This document shows positions 13,920 through 21,720 of a DNA stretch of 64,000 bases, piece after piece. Made by a program: the position numbers and the translations under genes. Position 1 is the stretch's first letter, and each line of letters opens with the position of its first letter. The notes under the pieces are model-generated. The model was not told where the DNA came from. It ran no database searches and worked only from the letters and a program-made list of their open reading frames with translations. Location: NCBI GenBank assembly GCA_934203205.1, contig CAKPYV010000006.1, positions 26,965 to 90,964 of the forward strand, in the 5' to 3' direction. The stretch comes from an uncultured Anaerovibrio sp. GTDB taxonomy: Bacteria > Bacillota > Negativicutes > Selenomonadales > Selenomonadaceae.

Positions 13920-14068
13920 CGCACCTTCAAAAGGTTCTAAGGAGGTGCAGTGACATTCTCTTATCCCTTGTGCCACAAGGCCTCCCAGCTCCCTAATATA
14001 AAGAAAAAGATAAAAAAAGATTTCCGTTTCCCTAGTTTAACCTAGTTCGATAGTATACATTCTGATAG
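13920..14068 (+). repeat. ~145-bp dispersed direct repeat, copy 1
   Basis: Closely matches 15231-15370. Both copies begin CGCACCT, run through a common TTATCCCTTGTG and CCCTAATATAAAG, and end with AACCTAGTT-y-GATAG then TATACATTCTGATAG. They flank the Rpn gene. In copy 2 the repeat runs directly into the ribosome-binding site of the RelB-like gene, so the repeat may be an antitoxin promoter region. Copy 1 has no such gene behind it. The stretch 13776-13919 holds small inverted repeats around GGAACG, and 14069-14186 shows nothing recognisable. Confidence 0.75.
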
Positions 14069-14186
14069 CTAACCTTAATATGAAAGTATATATGATTATA
14101 GTATCTATTGTATCTCTGGTATATATCTCTATACAATATTCCCCTATTATAACCAGATTCATATGGTAGTTAGTATCATAAAAATA

Positions 14187-14220
14187 AGGTCAAATCTACA
14201 TTGCAATGTCGATTTGACCT
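14187..14220 (-). terminator. 34-bp palindrome / terminator of the Rpn gene
   Basis: AGGTCAAATC-t-ACATTG and CAATGT-c-GATTTGACCT, almost perfectly paired with no real loop, followed on the minus strand by TTATTTTTAT. A related palindrome lies at 16501-16526, so this is also a repeated element. Confidence 0.65.
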
Positions 14221-14244
14221 AAAAAATTCAATGCTGTTTTTATA

Positions 14245-15114
14245 TTAAAGCATCATAAGATAATTTTTGTATTCTGAAGGTGAGATACCTATTGCTTTCA
14301 TGGCTGCCTCAGCAGATAAGTTAGTGGTTCTCATTAGATTTTTTATGGCCCTTAATGTCCCCCTGATTTCACCTCTAGCTTCACCACGAGCTTCCCCCCT
14401 AGCTTCGCCAACTTTAATCAGAGCATCTTTTTCTTCTTTTTCATTCCATTCAAACCCAAACATATCTATCACCTCTTTTTCGTTATTTCTTAAATATTCT
14501 GTCATGATATTGTGTTCCAAACAGTAACGAACAGCTTCTTTTACAGCTTGGTCAATGGTTAATTTTTGCTTTCTGTAAAATTTATACTTGTTGGAAAATA
14601 TGCTGTATTCCTTTATTGCAGAGCATTTCTGCTTTAGTGTCTCACTTTTACCATCACCAAGGTTATACACATGAACGATTAACTCTAGATTTTCTGAGGC
14701 TGACTCAAATGCATTACTTAATTTTAATATATCTTGGTCAAATGACGTATCATCGCCATCATGAAAAACATAAAACTCAGGAGCGGGCACCTTGATCAAC
14801 TCGCTGCCATAAATCTTAGCTGACTGCCCACTGACAATTCTGCGATATAATTCGTCAAGATAGCTTAAAAACCGCAAGGGAATATTAGGATTAATGGTTG
14901 TTTGGTGCTCAATAAGTACGATGACCAAATTATCCATCAGAAAAGAAATGTCATTTTTAATATTACTGAAAAAACTTCCTTCCAGCGTATTGATATTAAC
15001 ATTGGATGAATTTCTAAAATGAGTATCGTTCAAAGCATTGAACAATTCCAGTAAATGTGATTCTGTAGCCATGTAATGGCAAAATACAGTATCGCGTATT
15101 TTTCGATTTGTCAT
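14245..15114 (-). CDS. Rpn family recombination-promoting nuclease (PD-(D/E)XK)
   Basis: 289 residues. The core fits the Rpn/PD-(D/E)XK transposase-like fold: an Asp in FLMDNLVIVLIEHQTT (the E-x-Q strand motif), an NIPLRFLSYLDELYRRI helix, and a following LIKVPAPEFYVFHDG strand. The C-terminal region has a GEARGEARGEIRGT coiled segment and the SAEAAMKAIGISPSEYK tail. Rpn proteins of E. coli are Ca-stimulated nucleases that increase RecA-independent recombination, and many are phage-defence related. AAAGGGG precedes ATG. The gene is flanked by ~140-bp direct repeats (13920-14068, 15231-15370), as expected for a recently moved unit. Confidence 0.8.
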   Translation of the reverse strand: MTNRKIRDTVFCHYMATESHLLELFNALNDTHFRNSSNVNINTLEGSFFSNIKNDISFLMDNLVIVLIEHQTTINPNIPLRFLSYLDELYRRIVSGQSAKIYGSELIKVPAPEFYVFHDGDDTSFDQDILKLSNAFESASENLELIVHVYNLGDGKSETLKQKCSAIKEYSIFSNKYKFYRKQKLTIDQAVKEAVRYCLEHNIMTEYLRNNEKEVIDMFGFEWNEKEEKDALIKVGEARGEARGEARGEIRGTLRAIKNLMRTTNLSAEAAMKAIGISPSEYKNYLMML

Positions 15115-15230
15115 GGGATACCCCTTTCAATCATTAACAGCAAAAGAAGGTATGTTTGTATGCTTATTATAACATAGGCGAATTTTATAAGCAATACGAT
15201 ATTTACATGGAATTATTCATATCCTATTAT

Positions 15231-15370
15231 CGCACCTCCAAAAGGCTCGAAGAAGGTACAGTGATAATCTTTTATCCCTTGTGCTGCAAGGCCTTCCAGC
15301 GCCCTAATATAAAGAAAAAAGTTTTCCGTTCTGCTAGTTTAACCTAGTTTGATAGTATACATTCTGATAG
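15231..15370 (+). repeat. ~140-bp dispersed direct repeat, copy 2
   Basis: Partner of 13920-14068. It ends ten bases before the ATG of the RelB-like reading frame, so the AGAGGTGAT ribosome-binding site is just outside the repeat. Confidence 0.75.
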
Positions 15371-15380
15371 AGGTGATATT

Positions 15381-15648
15381 ATGGAAAAAACTGCTACTCT
15401 TAATCTGCGTATAAATCCGGATATCAAAAAAAAGTGCTGAGGATGTGCTATCAGCATTAGGATTAACCATGACTGCCGCAATCAATATATATCTAAAGCA
15501 GATAGCTTTGCGGGGAGCAATTCCCTTCGAAATTGCTCTGCCCAATGCACCTTCTAGCATTAATACTGATATAAAAAACAGCCTAGAAAAAAGATTATCT
15601 GAGCAGGCCTCCAAAGATATGACAGATATTTATCTTGGTGTTTTTTAA
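15381..15648 (+). pseudogene. RelB/DinJ family antitoxin, frameshifted
   Basis: ATG at 15381 with AGAGGTGAT upstream starts MEKTATLNLRINPDIKK, the typical ribbon-helix-helix N-terminus of RelB/DinJ antitoxins. It then meets TGA after a run of eight A (15426-15433). Removing one A restores SAEDVLSALGLTMTAAIN and an ALRGAIPFEIALPN segment, both diagnostic of the family, to a stop at 15648. The full protein would be about 88 residues. The A8 tract could also allow transcriptional slippage, so some product is possible. No RelE-type toxin gene follows; the next frame is an ATP-grasp gene 11 bp downstream. Confidence 0.7.
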
Positions 15649-15659
15649 GGGAGTAGAAA

Positions 15660-16422
15660 ATGGCAGTTTACGATAAAGTAAAAAAAGAATGGGGATTATT
15701 GTTCCCATAATTTTGCCCATGCGGTTTTTGGTTTCCGTGAAATGGGCGCCGAAATCATAAAATATGAATCCCTTAGTGACATCTATAATTTAGTTACTCG
15801 GGAAGATATCGTCCTTGATTACATTTATCAGAGCCAAGAAATACTAAAAAAATTTGGGGTAATGCCAAGCTTTGATGATTATCACAAGGAATTGCAAACA
15901 TTTATGGGTAGAAAAATATGGCTTGATACAATTGATAACTTCAACGCCAACCCAGATAAATGGGGTGTTTTCATAAAGCCCATCAAAGATAAGATGTTCA
16001 CGGGACGAGTTGTAAACTCTCCAAAGGATTTAATCGGTTGTGGTAATGACCAAGAAAACTATGAAATTTTATGCTGCGATACAATTAACATCAAACGAGA
16101 GTGGCGTGGGTTAGTCATCTATGATAAGCTCGTAGATATTCGACCTTATCGTGGAGATTACCACTATAACTATGATCCAAAAATTATAGACAAAATCATG
16201 GAGGCTTTTCGTACAATTCATGACAGGCCTGCAGGCTGTAGTGTAGATATCGCTGTCATCGAAAAAGATGCTAAAGAAGAAACAGTATTTCTCGAAATGA
16301 ATGATGGATATTCTTTGGGACACTACGGCCTTCACTATCTAAATTATGCCAAATTACTTTCTGCCAGATGGTCTCAATTAGTTGGCATAGTAAATCCATA
16401 TGATTTTAGGGAATATGGATAA
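15660..16422 (+). pseudogene. R2K-clade ATP-grasp protein, frameshifted near N-terminus
   Basis: ATG at 15660 (GGGAG upstream) gives MAVYDKVKK and soon stops. Dropping one A from the A7 run at 15680-15686 joins it to NGDYCSHNFAHAVFGFREMG and the long frame 15742-16422. The C-terminal half has ATP-grasp features: a Lys/Arg-rich IKRIEWRGLVIYDK-like strand (seen as KREWRGLV), an EKDAKEETVFLEMNDGYSLGHYG metal-binding end with Glu and Asn, as in the R2K (DUF4343) clade of ATP-dependent ligases. About 254 residues when restored. Forms a two-gene unit with the RelB-like frame. Family assignment is from motif memory and moderate. Confidence 0.6.
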
Positions 16423-16467
16423 TTATTAATAATATCTATAAAAACACTATTGCTGCTTCAAATCCCT

Positions 16468-16489
16468 AGCCCCTCAATCATGAGGGGCT
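16468..16489. terminator. GC-rich hairpin after ATP-grasp gene
   Basis: AGCCCCTCA-atca-TGAGGGGCT, nine paired bases with a four-base loop. No T-run follows, so termination is not certain. Confidence 0.5.
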
Positions 16490-16500
16490 CAGGCTGTAGA

Positions 16501-16526
16501 CAAATCTACATCGTAATGTTGATTTG
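16501..16526. repeat. Second copy of the CAAATC...GATTTG palindrome
   Basis: CAAATCTACAT-cgta-ATGTTGATTTG followed by ACCTTTA. It shares the outer arms and order with the 34-bp palindrome at 14187-14220, 2.3 kb away. Both sit just beyond the 3' ends of accessory genes. Confidence 0.6.
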
Positions 16527-16564
16527 ACCTTTAATAATCACTCAACTTCCTAACGAGAAAATAA

Positions 16565-17377
16565 CTATAAGTTGACTGCTGGATGAGTTACTTCTCTTAC
16601 AGAGCTTATCTGCAATTCCCCACCGGTCATTTCTACATTTACATCAGTTGAGTATGTCGGATAATCCCCTGCCTGAGGCACGGAATAATCCTTTGGCGTA
16701 TTTTCCTCTTCTCGCTGTCTTGCATTTTCTTCAGAAATTTTGTGATCCTCCTGATCTTCCTTTATCTTCTCCATAGCTGCAGCGACCTTAGCCAGCCTAT
16801 AAAGCTCCGGAAACATCTGAGCCAATTCCTTTTCATCATCCTGTGAAACCTTCCGCCCTTTCATCATGCGGGTTGCTGTATTCATTGCCCGATTTTGAGA
16901 TTGTGCCTGTTTTTTCCATGCATCAGACTGTTGTCGAGAAACTGCCAGATCATGTTCCAATGTCATTCTATTATGCACAGCTTCCCTATCCTTTTGCATA
17001 GCCAGCCCGGCATTGCGAAGCTGCTTCAACTGTTTTTCATCCAAAGTAACCTGATGACCATCAATCATCATATATCCCTGCTGGAGCACTCTGGAAATTA
17101 TGGCTGTGCTATCAAAGCTGATTTTATACTTACCATTGCCCTGCTTGGTAACATCAAGCCATTGGGTTGTTTCTTTTGCCTCACTCTTCTTCAGGAAAGC
17201 TTTGGCAGTATCTGAAAGCTCTATGTTATCATCTTGATTAACTGCATTCTGAACTACCGTAGCATTTGCAGCCCCTACCTTTTTCCCAGATTCTGTATAT
17301 CCACTGGCATTGCATTGTTGGATTTTAGAATTATTTATTTTGTACGCCCCTAAAGGTATATTCTGCAAAATATTCAT
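16565..17377 (-). CDS. Uncharacterised protein (LSDTAKAF motif)
   Basis: 270 residues, with AAGGAG before ATG. No family recognised with confidence. Visible: an N-terminal low-complexity stretch, an ELSDTAKAFLKKS segment (about 50-64) of the type seen in flagella- or surface-related hypothetical proteins, a central region with a YMIDGHQVTLDEKQLKQLRNAG strand-helix, long charged helices (about 125-215, likely coiled coil), and a polar C-terminus with PTYSTDVNVEMTGGELQ. No signal peptide or membrane helix. Stands alone between the accessory island and core genes. Confidence 0.6.
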   Translation of the reverse strand: MNILQNIPLGAYKINNSKIQQCNASGYTESGKKVGAANATVVQNAVNQDDNIELSDTAKAFLKKSEAKETTQWLDVTKQGNGKYKISFDSTAIISRVLQQGYMMIDGHQVTLDEKQLKQLRNAGLAMQKDREAVHNRMTLEHDLAVSRQQSDAWKKQAQSQNRAMNTATRMMKGRKVSQDDEKELAQMFPELYRLAKVAAAMEKIKEDQEDHKISEENARQREEENTPKDYSVPQAGDYPTYSTDVNVEMTGGELQISSVREVTHPAVNL

Positions 17378-17481
17378 AGTCTCATCTCCTTACAGAACTA
17401 AGTTATCACTGTATACTATATATCGAAAAGACATTCCAACGTATTAATATTTATCTTGTAGCAAATATAATAAAAGTGTGA

Positions 17482-18021
17482 TTATTTACACATTAAAAGT
17501 CTCTCCGCCTCTTGGGCAAAGGGACAGAATTTGGCTACCAGAGCGTGAAACCTAGGCGTATGGTTGCGCTCCAACAGGTGCACCAATTCATGTATCAACA
17601 CATATTCCAGACACATAGGATGCCTATGTGCCAGATTCAGGCTTAGATTGATTCTACCTGTCCTGGTATTGCAGGAACCCCAGCGACTGTACATCCTGCG
17701 AAAATGGATACTGGAAGCCTGAACTCCCGTAATTTCCTGACAGCGAGGCAGAATTTTCTGCACCTCTGCCACCAAATCCAGATTGTGTTTAGGCTGTTTT
17801 TGCTGTCCAACCAGATATTGTTGACGAGCCTGCAGCATCTTCTGCCATACTCCCTCCAGAGCTGATTGCCACTGACTATTAGCTACGCCATAGGGACAGC
17901 TGACTACAATCTCTCCTTCTGGACGACTGATACGCACCCTGATATTTTTCATATGGGGCCGTCTTACCAGCTTGATTTTTTCGCCCTGATAGACAATTTG
18001 CTTTTCCTGAATATGAGCCAT
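17482..18021 (-). CDS. YgjP/WLM-type metallopeptidase (DUF45)
   Basis: 179 residues. The zinc-binding motif HELVHLLERNHTPRFH gives HExxH plus a downstream His, and upstream YSRWGSCNTRTGRINLSLNL is the second DUF45 signature. N-terminal beta region (IKLVRRPHMKNIRVRI). The family is often found near restriction-modification loci, but here it sits beside core genes. GAGGAAATT precedes ATG. Cytoplasmic; substrate unknown. Confidence 0.88.
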   Translation of the reverse strand: MAHIQEKQIVYQGEKIKLVRRPHMKNIRVRISRPEGEIVVSCPYGVANSQWQSALEGVWQKMLQARQQYLVGQQKQPKHNLDLVAEVQKILPRCQEITGVQASSIHFRRMYSRWGSCNTRTGRINLSLNLAHRHPMCLEYVLIHELVHLLERNHTPRFHALVAKFCPFAQEAERLLMCK

Positions 18022-18044
18022 AATTTCCTCAATCTGCCAGCAGC

Positions 18045-19292
18045 TTATTTAGCAGCCAGTTCCTCAATAGCCTGAGCCGCCCCCATAATGCCAATTACAG
18101 CGTGCTCAAAGGTAAGACCACCCTGCAGATAGACATTATATGGAGCCCGCAATGGGCCATCAGCACTAAGCTCAATGGAAGCTCCCTGTACAAAGGTACC
18201 TGCTGCCATAATAATCTTGTCTGCATAGCCCGGCATATCCCAAGGCTCTGGAGCGGCAAAGGAATCTACTGGGGAATACTTCTGAATACCACGACAGAAG
18301 GCAATCAGCTTCTCCGGAGTATCCAGCTGAATAGCCTGAATAATATCCCCTCTAACATCTGTTGGCAATGGCAAAGTCTTATATCCCAGCAGGGCAAAGA
18401 GAGCTGCGGCAAAAACTGCCCCCTTAATGGCCTGAGCTACCACATGAGGTGCCAGGAAGAAGCCTTGGAAAATCATGCGGTTGTTAGCCAAGGATGCTCC
18501 CAGCTCGTCCCCCATCCCCGGTGCAGTAAGGCGATAGGAGCACAGCTCCACCAAATCACTTTTACCAGCAATATAGCCACCGGTAAGAGCCACACCGCCC
18601 CCCGGATTTTTTATCAGGGAACCAGCCATAATATCTGCCCCTGCCTGTACAGGCTCCTGGGTGTCTACAAACTCACCATAACAGTTATCTACAAAGCAGA
18701 TACAGTCAGGCTTAACCTTTTTTGCCTCCTGACAAATGGCCCCTATTTCCTCAATAGTCAAAGGGTTGCGCATGGAGTAGCCACGGGATCGCTGAATCAA
18801 CACCATCTTGGTATCAGGAGTGATTTTGCCCGCAATACCTGCCATATCCACCTTGCCATCAATCATCTCCAGCTCATCATAAAGCACGCCAAATTCCTTT
18901 AAGGAGCCAGGGCTTTCGTTGGCGTAGCCAATAACAGTCTGCATGGTATCATAAGGGGCACCAGTAATGGAAACCAGCTTGTCCCCCGGTCTAAGAATAC
19001 CAAAGAGCACTGTAGCCAAAGCATGAGTACCAGAAACAAAATTGGTGCGAACCAAGGCTCTTTCTGCTCCGAATACCTTAGCAAACAGCTCCTCAATTTT
19101 GCTGCGGCCAATATCATCATAGGCATAACCAGAGGTAGTATTAAAATGAGCCTCAGATACCTGACACTCCCGCATAGCATCCAACACCTTCAGGGTGTTA
19201 GCCTCGGCTATACTATCAATATGAGCAAACATAGGCCCAGCCTGAGCCATAGCCTGTTTTTTTAGCTGCAACAAATTTTCAGAAAATGACAT
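18045..19292 (-). CDS. Methionine gamma-lyase family PLP protein (aluminium-resistance type)
   Basis: 415 residues, with AAGGAG before ATG. PLP-dependent fold type I: VRTNFVSGTHALATVLFG near 80-100, FVDNCYGEFVDTQEP with the cofactor-contacting Asp, and the PLP-lysine region SLIKNPGGGVALTGGYIAG. The family (Pfam Met_gamma_lyase, YnbB in Bacillus) is annotated as aluminium resistance or cystathionine/methionine lyase-like; the true substrate is not established. Lies between hflX and the metallopeptidase gene on the same strand, with close spacing; the ynbB-hflX (ynbA) pairing is also known in Bacillus. Confidence 0.9.
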   Translation of the reverse strand: MSFSENLLQLKKQAMAQAGPMFAHIDSIAEANTLKVLDAMRECQVSEAHFNTTSGYAYDDIGRSKIEELFAKVFGAERALVRTNFVSGTHALATVLFGILRPGDKLVSITGAPYDTMQTVIGYANESPGSLKEFGVLYDELEMIDGKVDMAGIAGKITPDTKMVLIQRSRGYSMRNPLTIEEIGAICQEAKKVKPDCICFVDNCYGEFVDTQEPVQAGADIMAGSLIKNPGGGVALTGGYIAGKSDLVELCSYRLTAPGMGDELGASLANNRMIFQGFFLAPHVVAQAIKGAVFAAALFALLGYKTLPLPTDVRGDIIQAIQLDTPEKLIAFCRGIQKYSPVDSFAAPEPWDMPGYADKIIMAAGTFVQGASIELSADGPLRAPYNVYLQGGLTFEHAVIGIMGAAQAIEELAAK

Positions 19293-19331
19293 TATTTATA
19301 ATCTCCTTTATTTATGAGCTTAGATAGCTCC

Positions 19332-20633
19332 TTATTTATCCTTTATTTCGTATTTGAGATAAGGTTCTGCATCGGATACGGACATGGTAAGCTCCATAAC
19401 TGTCCCCTTATCGTTGTAATCAATAGCCTCCACTTTGGCCACATCATGAAGCCGCGTTACCAGATGGCCCTGGTCATAGGGAATACAAAGCTTCAAGGTA
19501 ATATTGCTCTGGGCAAAAAAGCTTTTGATTTTTTCCCGCAGTATTTCCAGCCCGGCTGGATTCTTGGCAGAAATTACCACACCTTCTCTGCCCTGCAGCA
19601 TTCTTTTTTCCACATGATTATCTGGAAATTGCAATACGGGCAGCTTATCTGCTTTGTTAAAGACAAATATAGCAGGCTTGTTCTCAGCACCAATTTCCTT
19701 CAGCACCTCTACCACAGCCTGAATCTGCAATTCATAATTCACATCAGAAGCATCCACCACATGTATCAGCAAATCTGCCTCGGCAGTTTCCTCCAATGTA
19801 GCCTGAAAAGCACTAACCAGAGTATGAGGCAATTTTTGAATAAAGCCTACCGTATCTGTCAGCAGAATTTCCTGCTTGTCATCCAGCTGAATCAATCTGG
19901 TGGTAGGGTCCAAGGTAGCAAAAAGCAAATCCTCTGCCATAACCTCATTACTGCCAGCCAAAGCATTAAGAATAGTAGATTTGCCTGCATTGGTATAGCC
20001 TACCAGAGCCGCCACCGGCACCCGGCTGTTTTTGCGCTGGATTCTATGGAGCTGTCGTTGCGCCTTTAGCTTGTCAATTTTTTCCGTCAGGTCATGAATG
20101 CGTCCACGAATCCGCCGTCTATCCATTTCCAGCTTGGTTTCACCGGGGCCCCTGGTGCCAATACCGCCTCCTAGACGGGATAGAACCAGGCCCTGTCCCC
20201 CTAATCTAGGCAGATTATACTTTAGCTGGGCCAGCTCTACCTGCAGCTTGCCTGCACTGGATCTAGCCCGCTGGGCAAAAATATCCAGAATTAGAGCAGT
20301 TCTATCCACCACTCTCAATCCAGTAACCGACTCCAGATTCCGCTGCTGTGAGGGAGTGATTTCATCATCCAAAATCAGCAAATCTGCTTCCAGCTCCTGA
20401 GCCATCAAAGTAACCTCTGCCACCTTGCCCTTGCCTAAAAACAGGGCCGTATCAGGCCGTTCCTTTTTCTGCACTGTCCGGCCCACCACTACTGCCCCAG
20501 CAGTTTTGGCCAGACCTTCCAGCTCAGTCAGTGAATCCTCTGCCAACCAATTGCCTTTACCTGTATCCACCCCGGCCAATATGGCCTTTTCCGGAGGAGC
20601 CTCTGTGGTATAGGTGTTATTCTTTGTCTCCAT
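19332..20633 (-). CDS. hflX: GTPase HflX
   Basis: 433 residues. N-terminal HflX domain (about 20-195) with the GKGKVAEV and FLxxDExTPSQQRNLE features and the GPGETKLEMDRRRIRGRI coiled-coil linker. The G domain has G1 GYTNAGKST, G3 DTVGFIQKLPH and G4 NKADK. HflX binds stalled 70S ribosomes and splits them in heat stress. AAAGGATGG is placed upstream of ATG. Adjacent to the methionine gamma-lyase family gene on the same strand. Confidence 0.95.
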   Translation of the reverse strand: METKNNTYTTEAPPEKAILAGVDTGKGNWLAEDSLTELEGLAKTAGAVVVGRTVQKKERPDTALFLGKGKVAEVTLMAQELEADLLILDDEITPSQQRNLESVTGLRVVDRTALILDIFAQRARSSAGKLQVELAQLKYNLPRLGGQGLVLSRLGGGIGTRGPGETKLEMDRRRIRGRIHDLTEKIDKLKAQRQLHRIQRKNSRVPVAALVGYTNAGKSTILNALAGSNEVMAEDLLFATLDPTTRLIQLDDKQEILLTDTVGFIQKLPHTLVSAFQATLEETAEADLLIHVVDASDVNYELQIQAVVEVLKEIGAENKPAIFVFNKADKLPVLQFPDNHVEKRMLQGREGVVISAKNPAGLEILREKIKSFFAQSNITLKLCIPYDQGHLVTRLHDVAKVEAIDYNDKGTVMELTMSVSDAEPYLKYEIKDK

Positions 20634-20673
20634 AGTATCACCATCCTTTCCATCTAACCTTTAGGACAATACC

Positions 20674-21675
20674 TCACTTGTTAACGATACTCTGAATATT
20701 CTTCAAGGTAATGGACATAAACCCATCCTCATCCTTGTAGAACTCCACAAATTCCGTATTCTCAAAAAACTCCGTGGGAATCACCAGCTCAATGCCGGTA
20801 TCTGTACTTAGCTTGTGCTTGCGCATTTTTTTCAGGGTTGCTTCCTTATCTACTACCACAGGCTCCCGAAAGCCAGCATTTTCCATTTCCTGTCTATAAT
20901 CAGCCTGCATGGCCGGATTATCCTGAAATACTGCTTCACCTACCTGCTGTGGGTCCAACTGGCCATCAGCAGATAAATTCTCGGCAATATAGTTTTTTAC
21001 AGCTGCTGCCGTTTCCACCTGATCCTGACAATAGGCTTCTGCCACCTTTTTGGCCACCTTGTTAATTTCCTTAATGGTTTCCCGTGGAGATGGTGCCTGA
21101 TTGCACTCCAAAAGCAGCTCTGGCAAAACAAAAACGCTATTGCCATCCAGAGAGTATTTCTTGGCTTTAATCAGTGCCTCCCCAGATGCCAGATTAATGT
21201 AGGCAAATTCATCCATGCGCTGGCTATTGCCCGGTAAAAGTCCACTGCTGTTCATAACCTCTGTGGCCACCGCCCCATCCTCGGTCATATTGACCTGATG
21301 GACATATCCCTGATGATTAACGCACTTCAATAGGGCCATATGGGGCACATCATCTACTCTCAGCTGGCAGACAAACAAATCTGTATTCTGAATATCCTGA
21401 CAGGAAGCCAAGGCCTTGTACAAAATTTCTGCTACCTGACAGGAAAATTCCACAAAGCTGGATTTCTGTCCAAGATATTCCTGCAACAGGCCATTAAATT
21501 CACTGTTTTCATAAAATTTGCCACTTTTAGCATCCTGGCTATGAATGGTCTTTTCCACATGCTTAATGAGAAATTCACGAATGCCATCCTCCAAAGCCAG
21601 CTCCTGGGCGGAAAGCACCGGCTCTCTCCCAGCAAAATCCAATATATGCAATACAGCCTTTTCTAAAATAACCAC
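20674..21675 (-). CDS. Nucleoid-associated protein, NdpA/YejK (37-kDa) family
   Basis: 333 residues. The start is GTG at 21673-21675 with GGGAGG six bases upstream. Family features: an N-terminal KAVLHILDFAGREPVLSAQEL strand-helix, VCQLRVDDVPHMALLKC in the centre and SLDGNSVFVLPELLLECN, ending with a VKNYIAENLSADGQ segment. Members bind the nucleoid; several versions occur next to phage-defence genes, but here the neighbours are housekeeping. Cytoplasmic, no signal. Confidence 0.8.
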   Translation of the reverse strand: MVILEKAVLHILDFAGREPVLSAQELALEDGIREFLIKHVEKTIHSQDAKSGKFYENSEFNGLLQEYLGQKSSFVEFSCQVAEILYKALASCQDIQNTDLFVCQLRVDDVPHMALLKCVNHQGYVHQVNMTEDGAVATEVMNSSGLLPGNSQRMDEFAYINLASGEALIKAKKYSLDGNSVFVLPELLLECNQAPSPRETIKEINKVAKKVAEAYCQDQVETAAAVKNYIAENLSADGQLDPQQVGEAVFQDNPAMQADYRQEMENAGFREPVVVDKEATLKKMRKHKLSTDTGIELVIPTEFFENTEFVEFYKDEDGFMSITLKNIQSIVNK

Positions 21676-21720
21676 ATCAAACCTCCCGGCTTATCAGCCT
21701 ATTATCTAGACCTAGAAAAC

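Noticed and set aside
13920..15370. CRISPR array
   Set aside because: The repeats here are only two long copies without regular spacers; no array of short regular repeats is present in the window.
16459..16489. CAAATCCC near a GC-rich hairpin looked like a tRNA end
   Set aside because: No acceptor, D or anticodon arms can be folded around it; no tRNA was found in the window.
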